A stretch of 64,000 bases of DNA. It comes from Mycolicibacter sinensis (GTDB lineage: Bacteria; Actinomycetota; Actinomycetes; Mycobacteriales; Mycobacteriaceae). A program made the position numbers and the translations under genes. Every line of letters begins with the position of its first letter. The first letter of the stretch is position 1. Below the pieces are notes generated by a model. It saw nothing but the letters and a program-made list of their open reading frames with translations. It was not told the origin of the DNA and ran no database searches. Shown here piece after piece: positions 23,884 through 32,282 of the stretch. The stretch lies in the NCBI RefSeq assembly GCF_001667945.1, contig NZ_LZJK01000151.1, positions 1 to 64,000 of the forward strand, written 5' to 3'.

Positions 23884-26619
23884 TCAGCGCCACGGGGTGT
23901 CGCGCAGTTGACGCCGGGACCGGATGCCGAGCTTGGCGAACACCTTGCGCAGGTGCCATTCGACGGTGTGCGCGCTGATGAACAACTGGGCACCGATTTC
24001 GGTGTTGGTCAGACCCGCGCCGGCCAGCTCAGCGATCTGCTGCTCCTGCGGGGTCAAGGCGTCCCCGGGGCCGGTAGGGCGTTTGCCGGCCTTCTCCCCG
24101 GTGGCTTGCAGTTCCCGGCGGCTGCGCTCGGCGAAGGCCTGCGCCCCCATCCGGCTGAAAACCGCGTGCGCGGTCCGCAGCTGGGCCCGCGCGTCGCTGC
24201 GACGATTCTCCCGCCGCAGCCATTCCCCGTACACCAGCTGGGTGCGGGGCAGCTGCACTGCCATCCGGACACCGGCCAGCCGCTCGAGGGCCTCGCGGTA
24301 GCAGTCCTCGGCGGCACTGCCTTGGCTCACCAGCGCCCGCGAGCGGGCCAGCACACCCAGCGCCAAGTCGGTGCCGGCGGCCGACGTGCGCTCTTCGAGC
24401 TGTGCCAACGCGTCGAGGGCGACTGCATGTTCGCCGGCGCGCACTGCGGCCTCGACCAGCTCGACCAGATTCCAGCCGTACAGGCCCAAGTCCTCGTATT
24501 CGCAGGCCCGCCGCAGCGCCGCGCAGGCCACCGGGTAGTGGCCCAGCCCGAGGTGCAACACCGCGGTGGCATAGCCGACGAGGGCACTGATGCGGCCCTC
24601 CCCGCGCGCGGCGCCGTCGCGGGCCGCGGCCTCGATCAGCACGGTGGCCTCCGCTTCGTCGCCGGCCCACGCCGCCAGCGCCAGTTCGTGATAACGCACC
24701 GGGGTCTGGCCGGCCGCGGCCGACAGCGACCGCGCCTCGGCGAGAAGCGCACGCGCCGACGCGAACTCGCCGGCCTGGACATGCACCCCGGCCCGGGTCG
24801 TCAGCGCGGTCGGTAGCGCCGCCAACGCACCGGTACCGGTGGCCACCCGCACCGCATCGGTGGCGATCCGGTGCCAGGATTCGTCGTCCCACAGATCGTG
24901 CACGACAGCCTCGTGGGCGACCGGGAAGGCTTGCCACGACCAGGTTTCCGGGGTGATCGCCGCGATCGCGGCCCGCATCGGTGCGAGGCCGGCCGTGTAC
25001 CCCGCAGCGATCCGGGTGGCCAGTCCGTGTAGCAGCAGGCCGCTCGGCCGGTGCGGGGTGGCCAGCGGTTGTGCGGTCAGCATCGTCGCGATATCGGTGC
25101 GCATCCCGGGCCCGAACTCTCGTCCGGCGTACATGGCCGCGCTGACGGCTTCCAGCATTGCGTCTTGGGCCATCGGCCCGTCCAGGTCGGCCAATTGTGT
25201 TGCGGCGTCGAATAGTTGGTGCACCGACTGGGTCAGGGCCGGGGCGTCGCCGGTGCCGCGACCACGGGTGAACGCCAACACCGCGCGAGTGCGCGCCACT
25301 CTGGCGCGCTGCAGGTCGTCCAGCGGGGCCATTTCGGCGGTGTCCAGCAGGGCGTCCGCGGCGTCGAGCTCGGCGGCCGCACGCATCGCCTCGGCGGCGT
25401 CCAGTGCCCGGGCGCCGCGCAGCGCGGCATCCGGGGTCAGTTCGGTGGCCCGGCTCAAAAACGCCGCCGCCGCAGCGGTTCCGCCGCGAAGCTGGGCCCG
25501 GCCGGCGGAGTGTTCCAGTTCCGCGGCGACCGATTCGTCCGGGGCCGCCGCGGCGTGGGCGCCGTGCCACGCACGACGGTCGGGGTCATGCGCCGGGTCG
25601 GTGGCTTCGGCCAGGGCACGGTGGGCCTGCCGCCGCTCGCCGTGCTGCGCCGCACGGTAGACGGCCGAGCGCACCAACGGATGCCGGAACCGCACGCGCG
25701 CGCCCGTCTCCAGCAGGCCCGCCTCTTCGGCCGGCGTCAAGGCCTCGCCGGGCAGGCCGAGCAGCTGCGCCGCCCGCAGCAGTAGCGTCGGATCCCCCAC
25801 CGGCTCGGCGGCGGCCAGCAGCAGCAACTGCTGGGTGTCGCCCGGCAACGACCGGATCCGGGCCAGGAAGTGCTGCTCGATCTGGCCGGCCACCGGTTGC
25901 ACGTCGGGCCGGTGGTATCCGCCCGCCAGTTCGGCGGATGACAGGCCTCGCGGCAACTCCAGTAGCGCCAGCGGGTTGCCGTGTGTTTCGGCGACGATGC
26001 GGTCTCGCACCTGGGTATCGATGCGCCCGGCGACCGCCGAGGCCAGCAAGGCCCGGGCGTCGGCATCGCCGAGCCCCCGCAGCACCAGTCTGGGCAGTCC
26101 GGTCAGGCCGTCGACCGGCTCGCGCAGCGCGAACACCAGCGCGACCGGTCCGGCCGCCAGCCGGCGCGCCACGAACCCCAAGGTCTGCGCCGTGACCTGG
26201 TCCAGCCACTGCGCGTCGTCCACCAGGCACAGCACCGGGCGCTCGACGGCCGCACCGGCCAGCAGCCCCAGCACCGCGAGCCCGACCAGGAAGCGATCCG
26301 GTGCCGGGCCCGAGCTCAGACCGAAGGCGGTCTGCAGCGCCGCGCGCTGAGGCTCGGGAAGCTCAGCGGCGCAATCGAGCACCGGCGCGCACAACTGCTG
26401 CAGGCCGGCGAAGGCCAGTTCCATGTCCGACTCCACGCCGGCGGTGCCGATCACCTGGAATCCGGTGGCACTGTCGGCCAGGTAGTCCAGCAGCGCGGTC
26501 TTGCCGATGCCGGGCTCGCCCCGCACGATCAGCACCTGTGGATCGCCGGCCCGGGTGCGCTCGAGCAGTTGCCGCAGCTGCGCGCACTCCTGGGCGCGGC
26601 CGATCAGCCGACCAGTCAC
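23884..26619 (-). CDS. Large LuxR-family ATP-binding regulator (LAL type)
   Basis: About 911 residues from GTG 26619; starts at 26667 or 26631 are open but lie inside or upstream of the etfBA terminator hairpin. The N-terminal third is an AAA/STAND ATPase: Walker A GEPGIGKTALL, Walker B LCLVDDAQWLD, and VALVFALREPVDG. The middle is a long alpha-helical, TPR-like region rich in AxAL repeats. The last 65 residues are a LuxR helix-turn-helix (LTPQEQQIAELAGAGLTNTE, then GAQLFISAHTVEWHLRKVFA). LAL regulators respond to a ligand and ATP. The downstream NmrA-like and SDR genes, same strand, are plausible targets. Confidence 0.88.
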   Translation of the reverse strand: MTGRLIGRAQECAQLRQLLERTRAGDPQVLIVRGEPGIGKTALLDYLADSATGFQVIGTAGVESDMELAFAGLQQLCAPVLDCAAELPEPQRAALQTAFGLSSGPAPDRFLVGLAVLGLLAGAAVERPVLCLVDDAQWLDQVTAQTLGFVARRLAAGPVALVFALREPVDGLTGLPRLVLRGLGDADARALLASAVAGRIDTQVRDRIVAETHGNPLALLELPRGLSSAELAGGYHRPDVQPVAGQIEQHFLARIRSLPGDTQQLLLLAAAEPVGDPTLLLRAAQLLGLPGEALTPAEEAGLLETGARVRFRHPLVRSAVYRAAQHGERRQAHRALAEATDPAHDPDRRAWHGAHAAAAPDESVAAELEHSAGRAQLRGGTAAAAAFLSRATELTPDAALRGARALDAAEAMRAAAELDAADALLDTAEMAPLDDLQRARVARTRAVLAFTRGRGTGDAPALTQSVHQLFDAATQLADLDGPMAQDAMLEAVSAAMYAGREFGPGMRTDIATMLTAQPLATPHRPSGLLLHGLATRIAAGYTAGLAPMRAAIAAITPETWSWQAFPVAHEAVVHDLWDDESWHRIATDAVRVATGTGALAALPTALTTRAGVHVQAGEFASARALLAEARSLSAAAGQTPVRYHELALAAWAGDEAEATVLIEAAARDGAARGEGRISALVGYATAVLHLGLGHYPVACAALRRACEYEDLGLYGWNLVELVEAAVRAGEHAVALDALAQLEERTSAAGTDLALGVLARSRALVSQGSAAEDCYREALERLAGVRMAVQLPRTQLVYGEWLRRENRRSDARAQLRTAHAVFSRMGAQAFAERSRRELQATGEKAGKRPTGPGDALTPQEQQIAELAGAGLTNTEIGAQLFISAHTVEWHLRKVFAKLGIRSRRQLRDTPWR

Positions 26620-26656
26620 GAAAGCCCCCATTCCGGCGTCGGAACGGGGGCTTTCG
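26619..26656 (-). terminator. 17-bp hairpin terminator of etfBA, overlapping the luxR start region
   Basis: Arms 26619-26635 and 26640-26656 pair over 17 positions, 16 Watson-Crick and one G-U in RNA, with a 4-nt loop. The left arm read on the plus strand is CGAAAGCCCCCATTCCG. It starts 21 nt after the etfA stop and has no T tract, like the hairpin at 3281-3318, which shares the CGAAAG ends. It lies across the first codons of the longest possible luxR frame. Confidence 0.8.
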
Positions 26657-26677
26657 CGATTGCTCACGCAGAAGAAA

Positions 26678-27634
26678 TTAACCCTTGCGGGCCTTGACCG
26701 CCTCGGTCAGCTGCGGGGCGACCTTGAACAGGTCCCCGACGATGCCGTAGTCGGCGATCTCGAAGATCGGCGCTTCCTCGTCCTTGTTGACCACCACGAT
26801 GGTCTTGGACGTCTGCATGCCGGCCCGGTGCTGGATCGCACCGGAGATGCCCAGGGCGATGTAGAGCTGCGGCGAAACCGTCTTGCCGGTCTGGCCGATC
26901 TGGAACTGGCCCGGGTAGTAGCCCGAGTCCACCGCGGCACGCGAGGCGCCCACGGCCGCACCGAGCGAGTCGGCCAGCTCCTCGACCACCGAGAAGCTCT
27001 CGGCGCTGCCGACGCCGCGACCGCCGGCCACCACGATGGGGGCCTCGGTGAGCTCCGGACGGTCGCCGGCCACCGCGGGCTCACGCGAGGTGATCTTGGT
27101 GGCGTTCTCGGCAGGCGCGGGAACCTCCACGGTGACCTGCTCGCCCGCTCCGGCGCTCGGGGCCGGCTCCACGGCGCCGGCCCGCACGGTGATCACCGGG
27201 GTCTCACCGGTGGGCTCGGCGTCGACGGTGTAGGCGCCACCGAAGATGGAGTGCACCACCTTGGCGCCTTCGGAGACCTCGACCACGTCGACCAGCAGAC
27301 CGGAGCCGATCCGAGCCGCCAGCCGGCCGGCGACCTCCTTGCCGTCGGCGTTGGCGGCGATCAGCACCGCGGCCGGGGTCGCCGACTCGGTCAGCGCGGC
27401 CAGCACGTCGACGGTCGGGGTGACCAGGTAACCCTCCACCACGTCGGACTCGGCGACGTAGATCTTGGCCGCACCGGCCTCCTTCAGCCCGTCGACCAGC
27501 GGAGCGGCGGTGCCGGGGGCACCGACGACGACGGCGGACGGTTCGCCGAGCACGCGCGCGGCGGTGATCAGTTCGGAGCTGACCTTCTTCAGCGCTCCTT
27601 CGGCGTGCTCGACGAGCACGAGTACTTCAGCCAT
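26678..27634 (-). CDS. etfA: Electron transfer flavoprotein alpha subunit
   Basis: 318 residues. EtfA carries the FAD of the EtfAB dimer, which passes electrons from acyl-CoA dehydrogenases to the quinone pool. The N-terminal domain begins MAEVLVLVEHAEGALKKVS. The C-terminal FAD signature is intact: GYYPGQFQIGQTGKTVSPQL, YIALGISGAIQHRAGMQ and DYGIVGDLFKVAPQL. Lies 37 nt downstream of etfB and is closed by the hairpin at 26619-26656. Equivalent to Rv3028c (fixB). Confidence 0.97.
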   Translation of the reverse strand: MAEVLVLVEHAEGALKKVSSELITAARVLGEPSAVVVGAPGTAAPLVDGLKEAGAAKIYVAESDVVEGYLVTPTVDVLAALTESATPAAVLIAANADGKEVAGRLAARIGSGLLVDVVEVSEGAKVVHSIFGGAYTVDAEPTGETPVITVRAGAVEPAPSAGAGEQVTVEVPAPAENATKITSREPAVAGDRPELTEAPIVVAGGRGVGSAESFSVVEELADSLGAAVGASRAAVDSGYYPGQFQIGQTGKTVSPQLYIALGISGAIQHRAGMQTSKTIVVVNKDEEAPIFEIADYGIVGDLFKVAPQLTEAVKARKG

Positions 27635-27671
27635 GTTTGTCTACTTCCGTTTTCGTAAGTCCGGGGATCGC

Positions 27672-28463
27672 TTAGATCAGCTTCTGGGCAACCAGGTACT
27701 CGGCGATCTTGGTGCCGCCGTCGCCCTCGTCGGTCACCTTCTCGCCGGCGGTCTTCGGCGGCTTCGGCGTCGACGCGGTCACCTTGGACCCGGCGTTGGC
27801 GACACCGACCTCGTCGGCCTCGACCCCGATCTCGGCCAGGGTGAGCACGGTGACTTCCTTCTTCTTGGCGGCCATGATGCCCTTGAAGGACGGGAAGCGG
27901 GGCTCGTTGATCTTCTCGTTGACGCTCACCACCGCCGGCAGCGAGGCCTCCAGGGTGAACACGCCCTCGTCGGTCTCCCGCTCGCCGGTGACCTTGCCGC
28001 CCTCGACGGTCAGCTTGCGCAGGTGCGTCAGCTGCGGCAGGCCCAGGTACTCGGCGATGATCGCCGGAACCGCACCGCCGACACCGTCGGTGGACTCGTT
28101 GCCGGCGATGACCAGCTCGGTGCCCTCGATCGCGCCCAGCGCCCGGGCCAGCGCCCAGGCGGTCTGCACGACGTCGGAACCCTTCATGCCGTCGTCGAGG
28201 ATGTGCACGGCCTTGTCGGCCCCCATCGACAGCGCCTTGCGGATCGCCTCGGTGGCCCGTTCCGGGCCGGCGGTCAGCACGGTGACGGTGCCTTCGGCAC
28301 CTTCCTTCTCGCGGATCAGCAGCGCCTCTTCGACGGCCCGCTCGTTGATCTCGTCGAGCACGGCGTCGGCGGCGTCACGGTCCAGCGTGAAGTCGCCGTC
28401 ACTGAGCTTGCGCTCCGACCAGGTGTCTGGGACCTGTTTGATCAGGACCACGATGTTCGTCAT
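27672..28463 (-). CDS. etfB: Electron transfer flavoprotein beta subunit
   Basis: 263 residues from ATG 28463 (MTNIVVLIKQVPDTWSERKL); an extension to 28607 is non-homologous. EtfB binds AMP and forms the dimer interface and the recognition loop for partner dehydrogenases. The signature region ELVIAGNESTDGVGGAVPAI is near residue 115, and AAKKKEVTVLTLAEIGVEAD near 210. First gene of etfB-etfA. About 200 nt separate it from the divergent methyltransferase; both promoters must lie there, and TTACTCGTCGGTAACTTAG around 28547 is the A+T-rich part. Confidence 0.97.
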   Translation of the reverse strand: MTNIVVLIKQVPDTWSERKLSDGDFTLDRDAADAVLDEINERAVEEALLIREKEGAEGTVTVLTAGPERATEAIRKALSMGADKAVHILDDGMKGSDVVQTAWALARALGAIEGTELVIAGNESTDGVGGAVPAIIAEYLGLPQLTHLRKLTVEGGKVTGERETDEGVFTLEASLPAVVSVNEKINEPRFPSFKGIMAAKKKEVTVLTLAEIGVEADEVGVANAGSKVTASTPKPPKTAGEKVTDEGDGGTKIAEYLVAQKLI

Positions 28464-28659
28464 GAGTGTGGTTCGTCCTCCTCGAAGGGGTCCTGCGGCG
28501 GCCGGCCACAAGACTGGGTCACGATTTACGCAGCCGCACGGCCATATTACTCGTCGGTAACTTAGTGCGGTTCGCCTGTACAGAGTAGCGGGTCGTGATA
28601 GAGCCACTGCGGGGTAGCCGGTTCGTGGACCGCGCCATTAGCGTTAGCCTGCCTGTGCA

Positions 28660-29442
28660 ATGAAATCTATTGACGGTCCCGACTCCCCCGCCGACACCAC
28701 CTTGATGCTGACGGGCGAGCGCACCATTCCCGGACTCGACGTCGAGAACTACTGGTTCCGCCGTCACGAGGTGGTCTACCAACAGCTGGCGCCGCGTTGC
28801 GCCGGCCGCGACGTCCTGGAAGCCGGGTGCGGCGAGGGCTACGGCGCCGACCTGATCGCGCGCGGGGCACGTCGGGTGATCGGGCTGGACTACGACGACG
28901 CGGCGGTGGCCCACGTGCGGGACCGCTACCCGCGGGTGGAGGCGATCCAGGGCAATCTCGCCGACTTGCCGCTGCCCGACGCCGCCGTGGACGTGGTGGT
29001 CAACTTTCAGGTGATCGAGCACCTGTGGGACCAGGCGCAGTTCATCGCCGAGTGCGCCCGGGTGCTGCGGCCCGGTGGGCTGCTGATGGTGTCGACCCCC
29101 AACCGGATCACGTTCTCCCCCGGCCGCGACACCCCGATCAACCCGTTCCACACCCGGGAGCTCAACGCCGCCGAGCTGACCGCACTGCTCATCGACGGCG
29201 GGTTCGTCATGGACGCGATGCTCGGGGTGTTTCATGGGCCGGCACTGCGCGAGATGGACGCCCGGCACGGGGGCTCGATCATCGACGCGCAGATCGAACG
29301 CGCGGTCGCCGACGCGCCCTGGCCGGCCGAGCTGCTGGCCGACGTCGCCGCCGTCACCAGTACAGATTTCGACATCCTCCACGCCGCCGAACGCGCAATC
29401 GATGACAGCCTGGATCTGGTGGCGATCGCGGTGCGGCCGTGA
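28660..29442 (+). CDS. SAM-dependent methyltransferase of the MGLP locus (Rv3030-like)
   Basis: 260 residues. Class I methyltransferase motifs: VLEAGCGEGYGADLIARGAR (motif I), VIGLDYDDAAV, LPLPDAAVDVVVNFQVIEHL, and ARVLRPGGLLMVSTPNRI. In M. tuberculosis Rv3030 opens the methylglucose lipopolysaccharide gene group and is proposed to methylate the polysaccharide glucose units. The stop overlaps the GTG of the GH57 gene by 4 nt, supporting the same pathway. An in-frame start exists only at ATG 28660 or a few residues later. Confidence 0.88.
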   Translation: MKSIDGPDSPADTTLMLTGERTIPGLDVENYWFRRHEVVYQQLAPRCAGRDVLEAGCGEGYGADLIARGARRVIGLDYDDAAVAHVRDRYPRVEAIQGNLADLPLPDAAVDVVVNFQVIEHLWDQAQFIAECARVLRPGGLLMVSTPNRITFSPGRDTPINPFHTRELNAAELTALLIDGGFVMDAMLGVFHGPALREMDARHGGSIIDAQIERAVADAPWPAELLADVAAVTSTDFDILHAAERAIDDSLDLVAIAVRP

Positions 29443-30968
29443 ACGAAAAGCCCTCGGTGCCAGGCCTGTTCACCCTGGTGCTGCACACCCACCTCCCGTG
29501 GCTGGCCCACCACGGCCGCTGGCCCGTGGGCGAGGAGTGGCTCTACCAATCCTGGTCGGCGGCCTACCTGCCGCTGATGCGGGTGCTGCGGTCGCTGGCC
29601 GCTGAGGGCCGGCGCAACCTGCTCACCCTCGGGGTGACGCCGGTGGTCGCCGCCCAGCTCGACGACCCCTACTGCCTCGACGGCATGCACCACTGGCTGG
29701 CGAACTGGCAGCTGCGCGCCACCCAGGCCACGACTTTGCCGGATCTGCGCGACTTCGGCCGGCACGAGTGCGCCGCGGCCGAGCAGGCGCTTGAGGAGTT
29801 CGCGCTGCTGTGGCGGCACGGTGCCAGCCCGCTGCTGCGCGAGCTGGCGCAGGCCGGCACTGTCGAACTGCTCGGCGGCCCGCTGGCCCACCCGTTCCAG
29901 CCCCTGCTGGCGCCGCGGCTTCGTGAGTTCGCGCTGCGCGAGGGCCTGGCCGACGCGGCGGCACGGCTGGCCCACACCCCCGCCGGGATCTGGGCGCCGG
30001 AATGCGCCTACGCGCCCGGGATGGAACACGGCTACGCCGCGGCCGGGGTCTCGCACTTCATGGTCGACGGGCCATCGCTGCACGGCGACACCGCGCTGGG
30101 CCGCCCGGTCGGCGACACCGACGTGATCGCGTTCGGGCGCGACCTGCAGGTCAGTTACCGGGTGTGGTCGCCGAAATCGGGCTATCCCGGCCACGACGCC
30201 TATCGCGACTTCCACACCTACGACCACCGCACCGGGCTGAAGCCGTCCCGGGTCACCGGCCGCAACGTCGACCCCGAACACAAAGCGCCCTATGACCCGC
30301 AGCGCGCTGACGCCGCCGTCGACGCCGACGTCGCCGATTTCGTCGAAGTGGTCCGGGGCCGCCTGCAGGCCGAGTCCGAGCGGATCGGTCGCCCCGCCCA
30401 CGTGGTCGCCGCCTTCGACACCGAGCTGTTCGGCCACTGGTGGTACGAGGGGCCGACCTGGCTGGCCCGGGTATTGCGGGCGCTGCCGGAGGCCGGGGTG
30501 CGCGTCGGCACCCTGTCCGACGCGATCAGCGCCGGGTTCGTCGGCGACGCGGTCGAACTGCCGCCCAGCTCCTGGGGCTCGGGCAAGGACTGGCGGGTGT
30601 GGTCCGGGGAGAAGGTCGCCGACCTGGTGCAGCTCAACACCGAGGTGGTCGAGACGGCGCTGGGCGCCGTCGACAAGGCGCTGGCGCAGACCGGGGCGCC
30701 CTCGGGCCCGACTCCGCGTGACCGGGTCGCCGACCAGATCCTGCGGGAGGCGCTGTTGACGGTGTCCAGCGACTGGCCGTTCATGGTGAGCAAGGACTCC
30801 GCCGCCGACTACGCCCGCTATCGCGCACAGCTGCACGCGCACGCCACCCGGGAGATCGCCGACGCACTGGCATCGGGGCATCGTGACGCGGCCGAACGGC
30901 TCGCCGAGGGATGGAATCGGGCCGACGGTCTGTTCGGCGCGCTGGATGCCCGTAGGCTGCCACGGTGA
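29439..30968 (+). CDS. GH57 1,4-alpha-glucan branching enzyme (Rv3031-like)
   Basis: 509 residues from a GTG. GH57 regions are visible in order: region 1 LVLHTHLPWLAHHG, nucleophile glutamate in GIWAPECAYAPG (near residue 190), general acid aspartate in AAFDTELFGHWWYEGPTW (near 330), and a C-terminal SDWPFMVSKDSAADYA helical domain. The family makes alpha-1,6 branches on alpha-1,4-glucans; in mycobacteria this one is assigned to MGLP synthesis. Cotranscribed with the upstream methyltransferase (4-nt overlap) and followed after 61 nt by the GT4 gene. Confidence 0.93.
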   Translation: MNEKPSVPGLFTLVLHTHLPWLAHHGRWPVGEEWLYQSWSAAYLPLMRVLRSLAAEGRRNLLTLGVTPVVAAQLDDPYCLDGMHHWLANWQLRATQATTLPDLRDFGRHECAAAEQALEEFALLWRHGASPLLRELAQAGTVELLGGPLAHPFQPLLAPRLREFALREGLADAAARLAHTPAGIWAPECAYAPGMEHGYAAAGVSHFMVDGPSLHGDTALGRPVGDTDVIAFGRDLQVSYRVWSPKSGYPGHDAYRDFHTYDHRTGLKPSRVTGRNVDPEHKAPYDPQRADAAVDADVADFVEVVRGRLQAESERIGRPAHVVAAFDTELFGHWWYEGPTWLARVLRALPEAGVRVGTLSDAISAGFVGDAVELPPSSWGSGKDWRVWSGEKVADLVQLNTEVVETALGAVDKALAQTGAPSGPTPRDRVADQILREALLTVSSDWPFMVSKDSAADYARYRAQLHAHATREIADALASGHRDAAERLAEGWNRADGLFGALDARRLPR

Positions 30969-31029
30969 CCCCCCTCTTTCGCGACCGTGCATGTGTCCGG
31001 CGCGACATGGCAGGACAAGGAACAGCCGC

Positions 31030-32274
31030 GTGAAGATCCTGATGGTGTCGTGGGAATACCCACCGGTGGTGATCGGCGGGTTGGGCCGGCACGTCCACCA
31101 CCTGTCCACCGCTCTGGCCGCTGCCGGTCATGACGTCGTGGTGCTGGCCAGGCGTCCCTCGGGCACCGACCCGAGCACCCACCCGTTGTCGGACGAGATC
31201 AGCGAGGGCGTGCGGGTCATCGCCGCGGCCCAGGATCCGCACGAATTCTCCTTCGGCGAAGACATGATGGCTTGGACCCTGGCGATGGGGCATTCCATGG
31301 TGCGCGCCGGGCTGTCCTTGAAGACCGACGGGGGCCAGACCGTGTGGCGCCCCGACCTGGTGCACGCCCACGACTGGCTGGTGGCGCACCCGGCGATCGC
31401 GCTGGCCGAATTCTATGATGTCCCTTTGGTTTCCACTATCCATGCCACTGAGGCCGGGCGGCACTCCGGCTGGGTGTCAGGCCGGCTGAGCCGTCAGGTG
31501 CACGCGGTGGAATCGTGGCTGGTGCGCGAATCGGACTCCCTGATCACCTGTTCGGCCTCCATGCGCGACGAGATCACCGACCTGTTCGGCCCCGGGCTGG
31601 CCGAAACGACCGTGATCCGCAACGGAATCGACGCCGCGCGGTGGCCATTCGCCCGCCGCCGGCCCCGCACCGGTCCGCCGGAACTGCTGTTCGTCGGGCG
31701 CCTCGAATACGAGAAGGGCGTGCACGACGCCATTGCGGCGCTACCGAGGATCCGGCGGGCCCACCCGGGCACGACGCTGACCATCGCCGGTGACGGCACC
31801 CAGCAGGACTGGCTGATCGAGTGCGCCCGAAAGCACCGGGTGCTCAAGGCAACCCGGTTCGTCGGCCGACTCGACCATGACGAGTTGCTGGCACTGTTGC
31901 ATCGTGCCGACGCCGCCGTGCTGCCCAGCCACTACGAGCCGTTCGGGCTGGCCGCCCTGGAGGCTGCTGCCGCTGGGACCCCGCTGGTGGCATCCAATGT
32001 CGGCGGTCTCGGTGAGGCCGTGATCGACGGCGATACCGGCATGTCGTGCCCACCGCGCGACGTGCCCGCCCTGGCCTCGGCGGTCTGCGCGGTGCTCGAC
32101 GACCCGGCCGCGGCTCAGCACCGCGCCGTGGCTGCCCGGGACCGGCTCAGCGCCGACTTCGACTGGCATACCGTCGCCGACGAGACCGCTCAGGTGTATC
32201 TGGCCGCCAAGCGCCGCGAGCGCGAACCGCAACAGCGCCGACCGATCATCGAGCACGCGCTACCGGACCGGTAA
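31030..32274 (+). CDS. GT4 alpha-1,4-glucosyltransferase (Rv3032-like)
   Basis: 414 residues from GTG 31030, with AAGGA eight bases upstream; the length equals Rv3032. The GT-B fold is marked by MVSWEYPPVVIGGLGRHVHH (N-terminal donor loop), LVHAHDWLVAHPAIALAEFY, LFVGRLEYEKGVHDAIAALP and the sugar-nucleotide motif EPFGLAALEAAAAGTPLVAS. Rv3032 elongates the alpha-1,4-glucan backbone of MGLP, a cytoplasmic fatty-acid carrier, and contributes to glycogen. In this genome the next gene is an MMPL transporter 8 nt away, not the Rv3032A/Rv3033 genes of M. tuberculosis. Confidence 0.93.
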   Translation: MKILMVSWEYPPVVIGGLGRHVHHLSTALAAAGHDVVVLARRPSGTDPSTHPLSDEISEGVRVIAAAQDPHEFSFGEDMMAWTLAMGHSMVRAGLSLKTDGGQTVWRPDLVHAHDWLVAHPAIALAEFYDVPLVSTIHATEAGRHSGWVSGRLSRQVHAVESWLVRESDSLITCSASMRDEITDLFGPGLAETTVIRNGIDAARWPFARRRPRTGPPELLFVGRLEYEKGVHDAIAALPRIRRAHPGTTLTIAGDGTQQDWLIECARKHRVLKATRFVGRLDHDELLALLHRADAAVLPSHYEPFGLAALEAAAAGTPLVASNVGGLGEAVIDGDTGMSCPPRDVPALASAVCAVLDDPAAAQHRAVAARDRLSADFDWHTVADETAQVYLAAKRREREPQQRRPIIEHALPDR

Positions 32275-32282
32275 GCCCTCGG

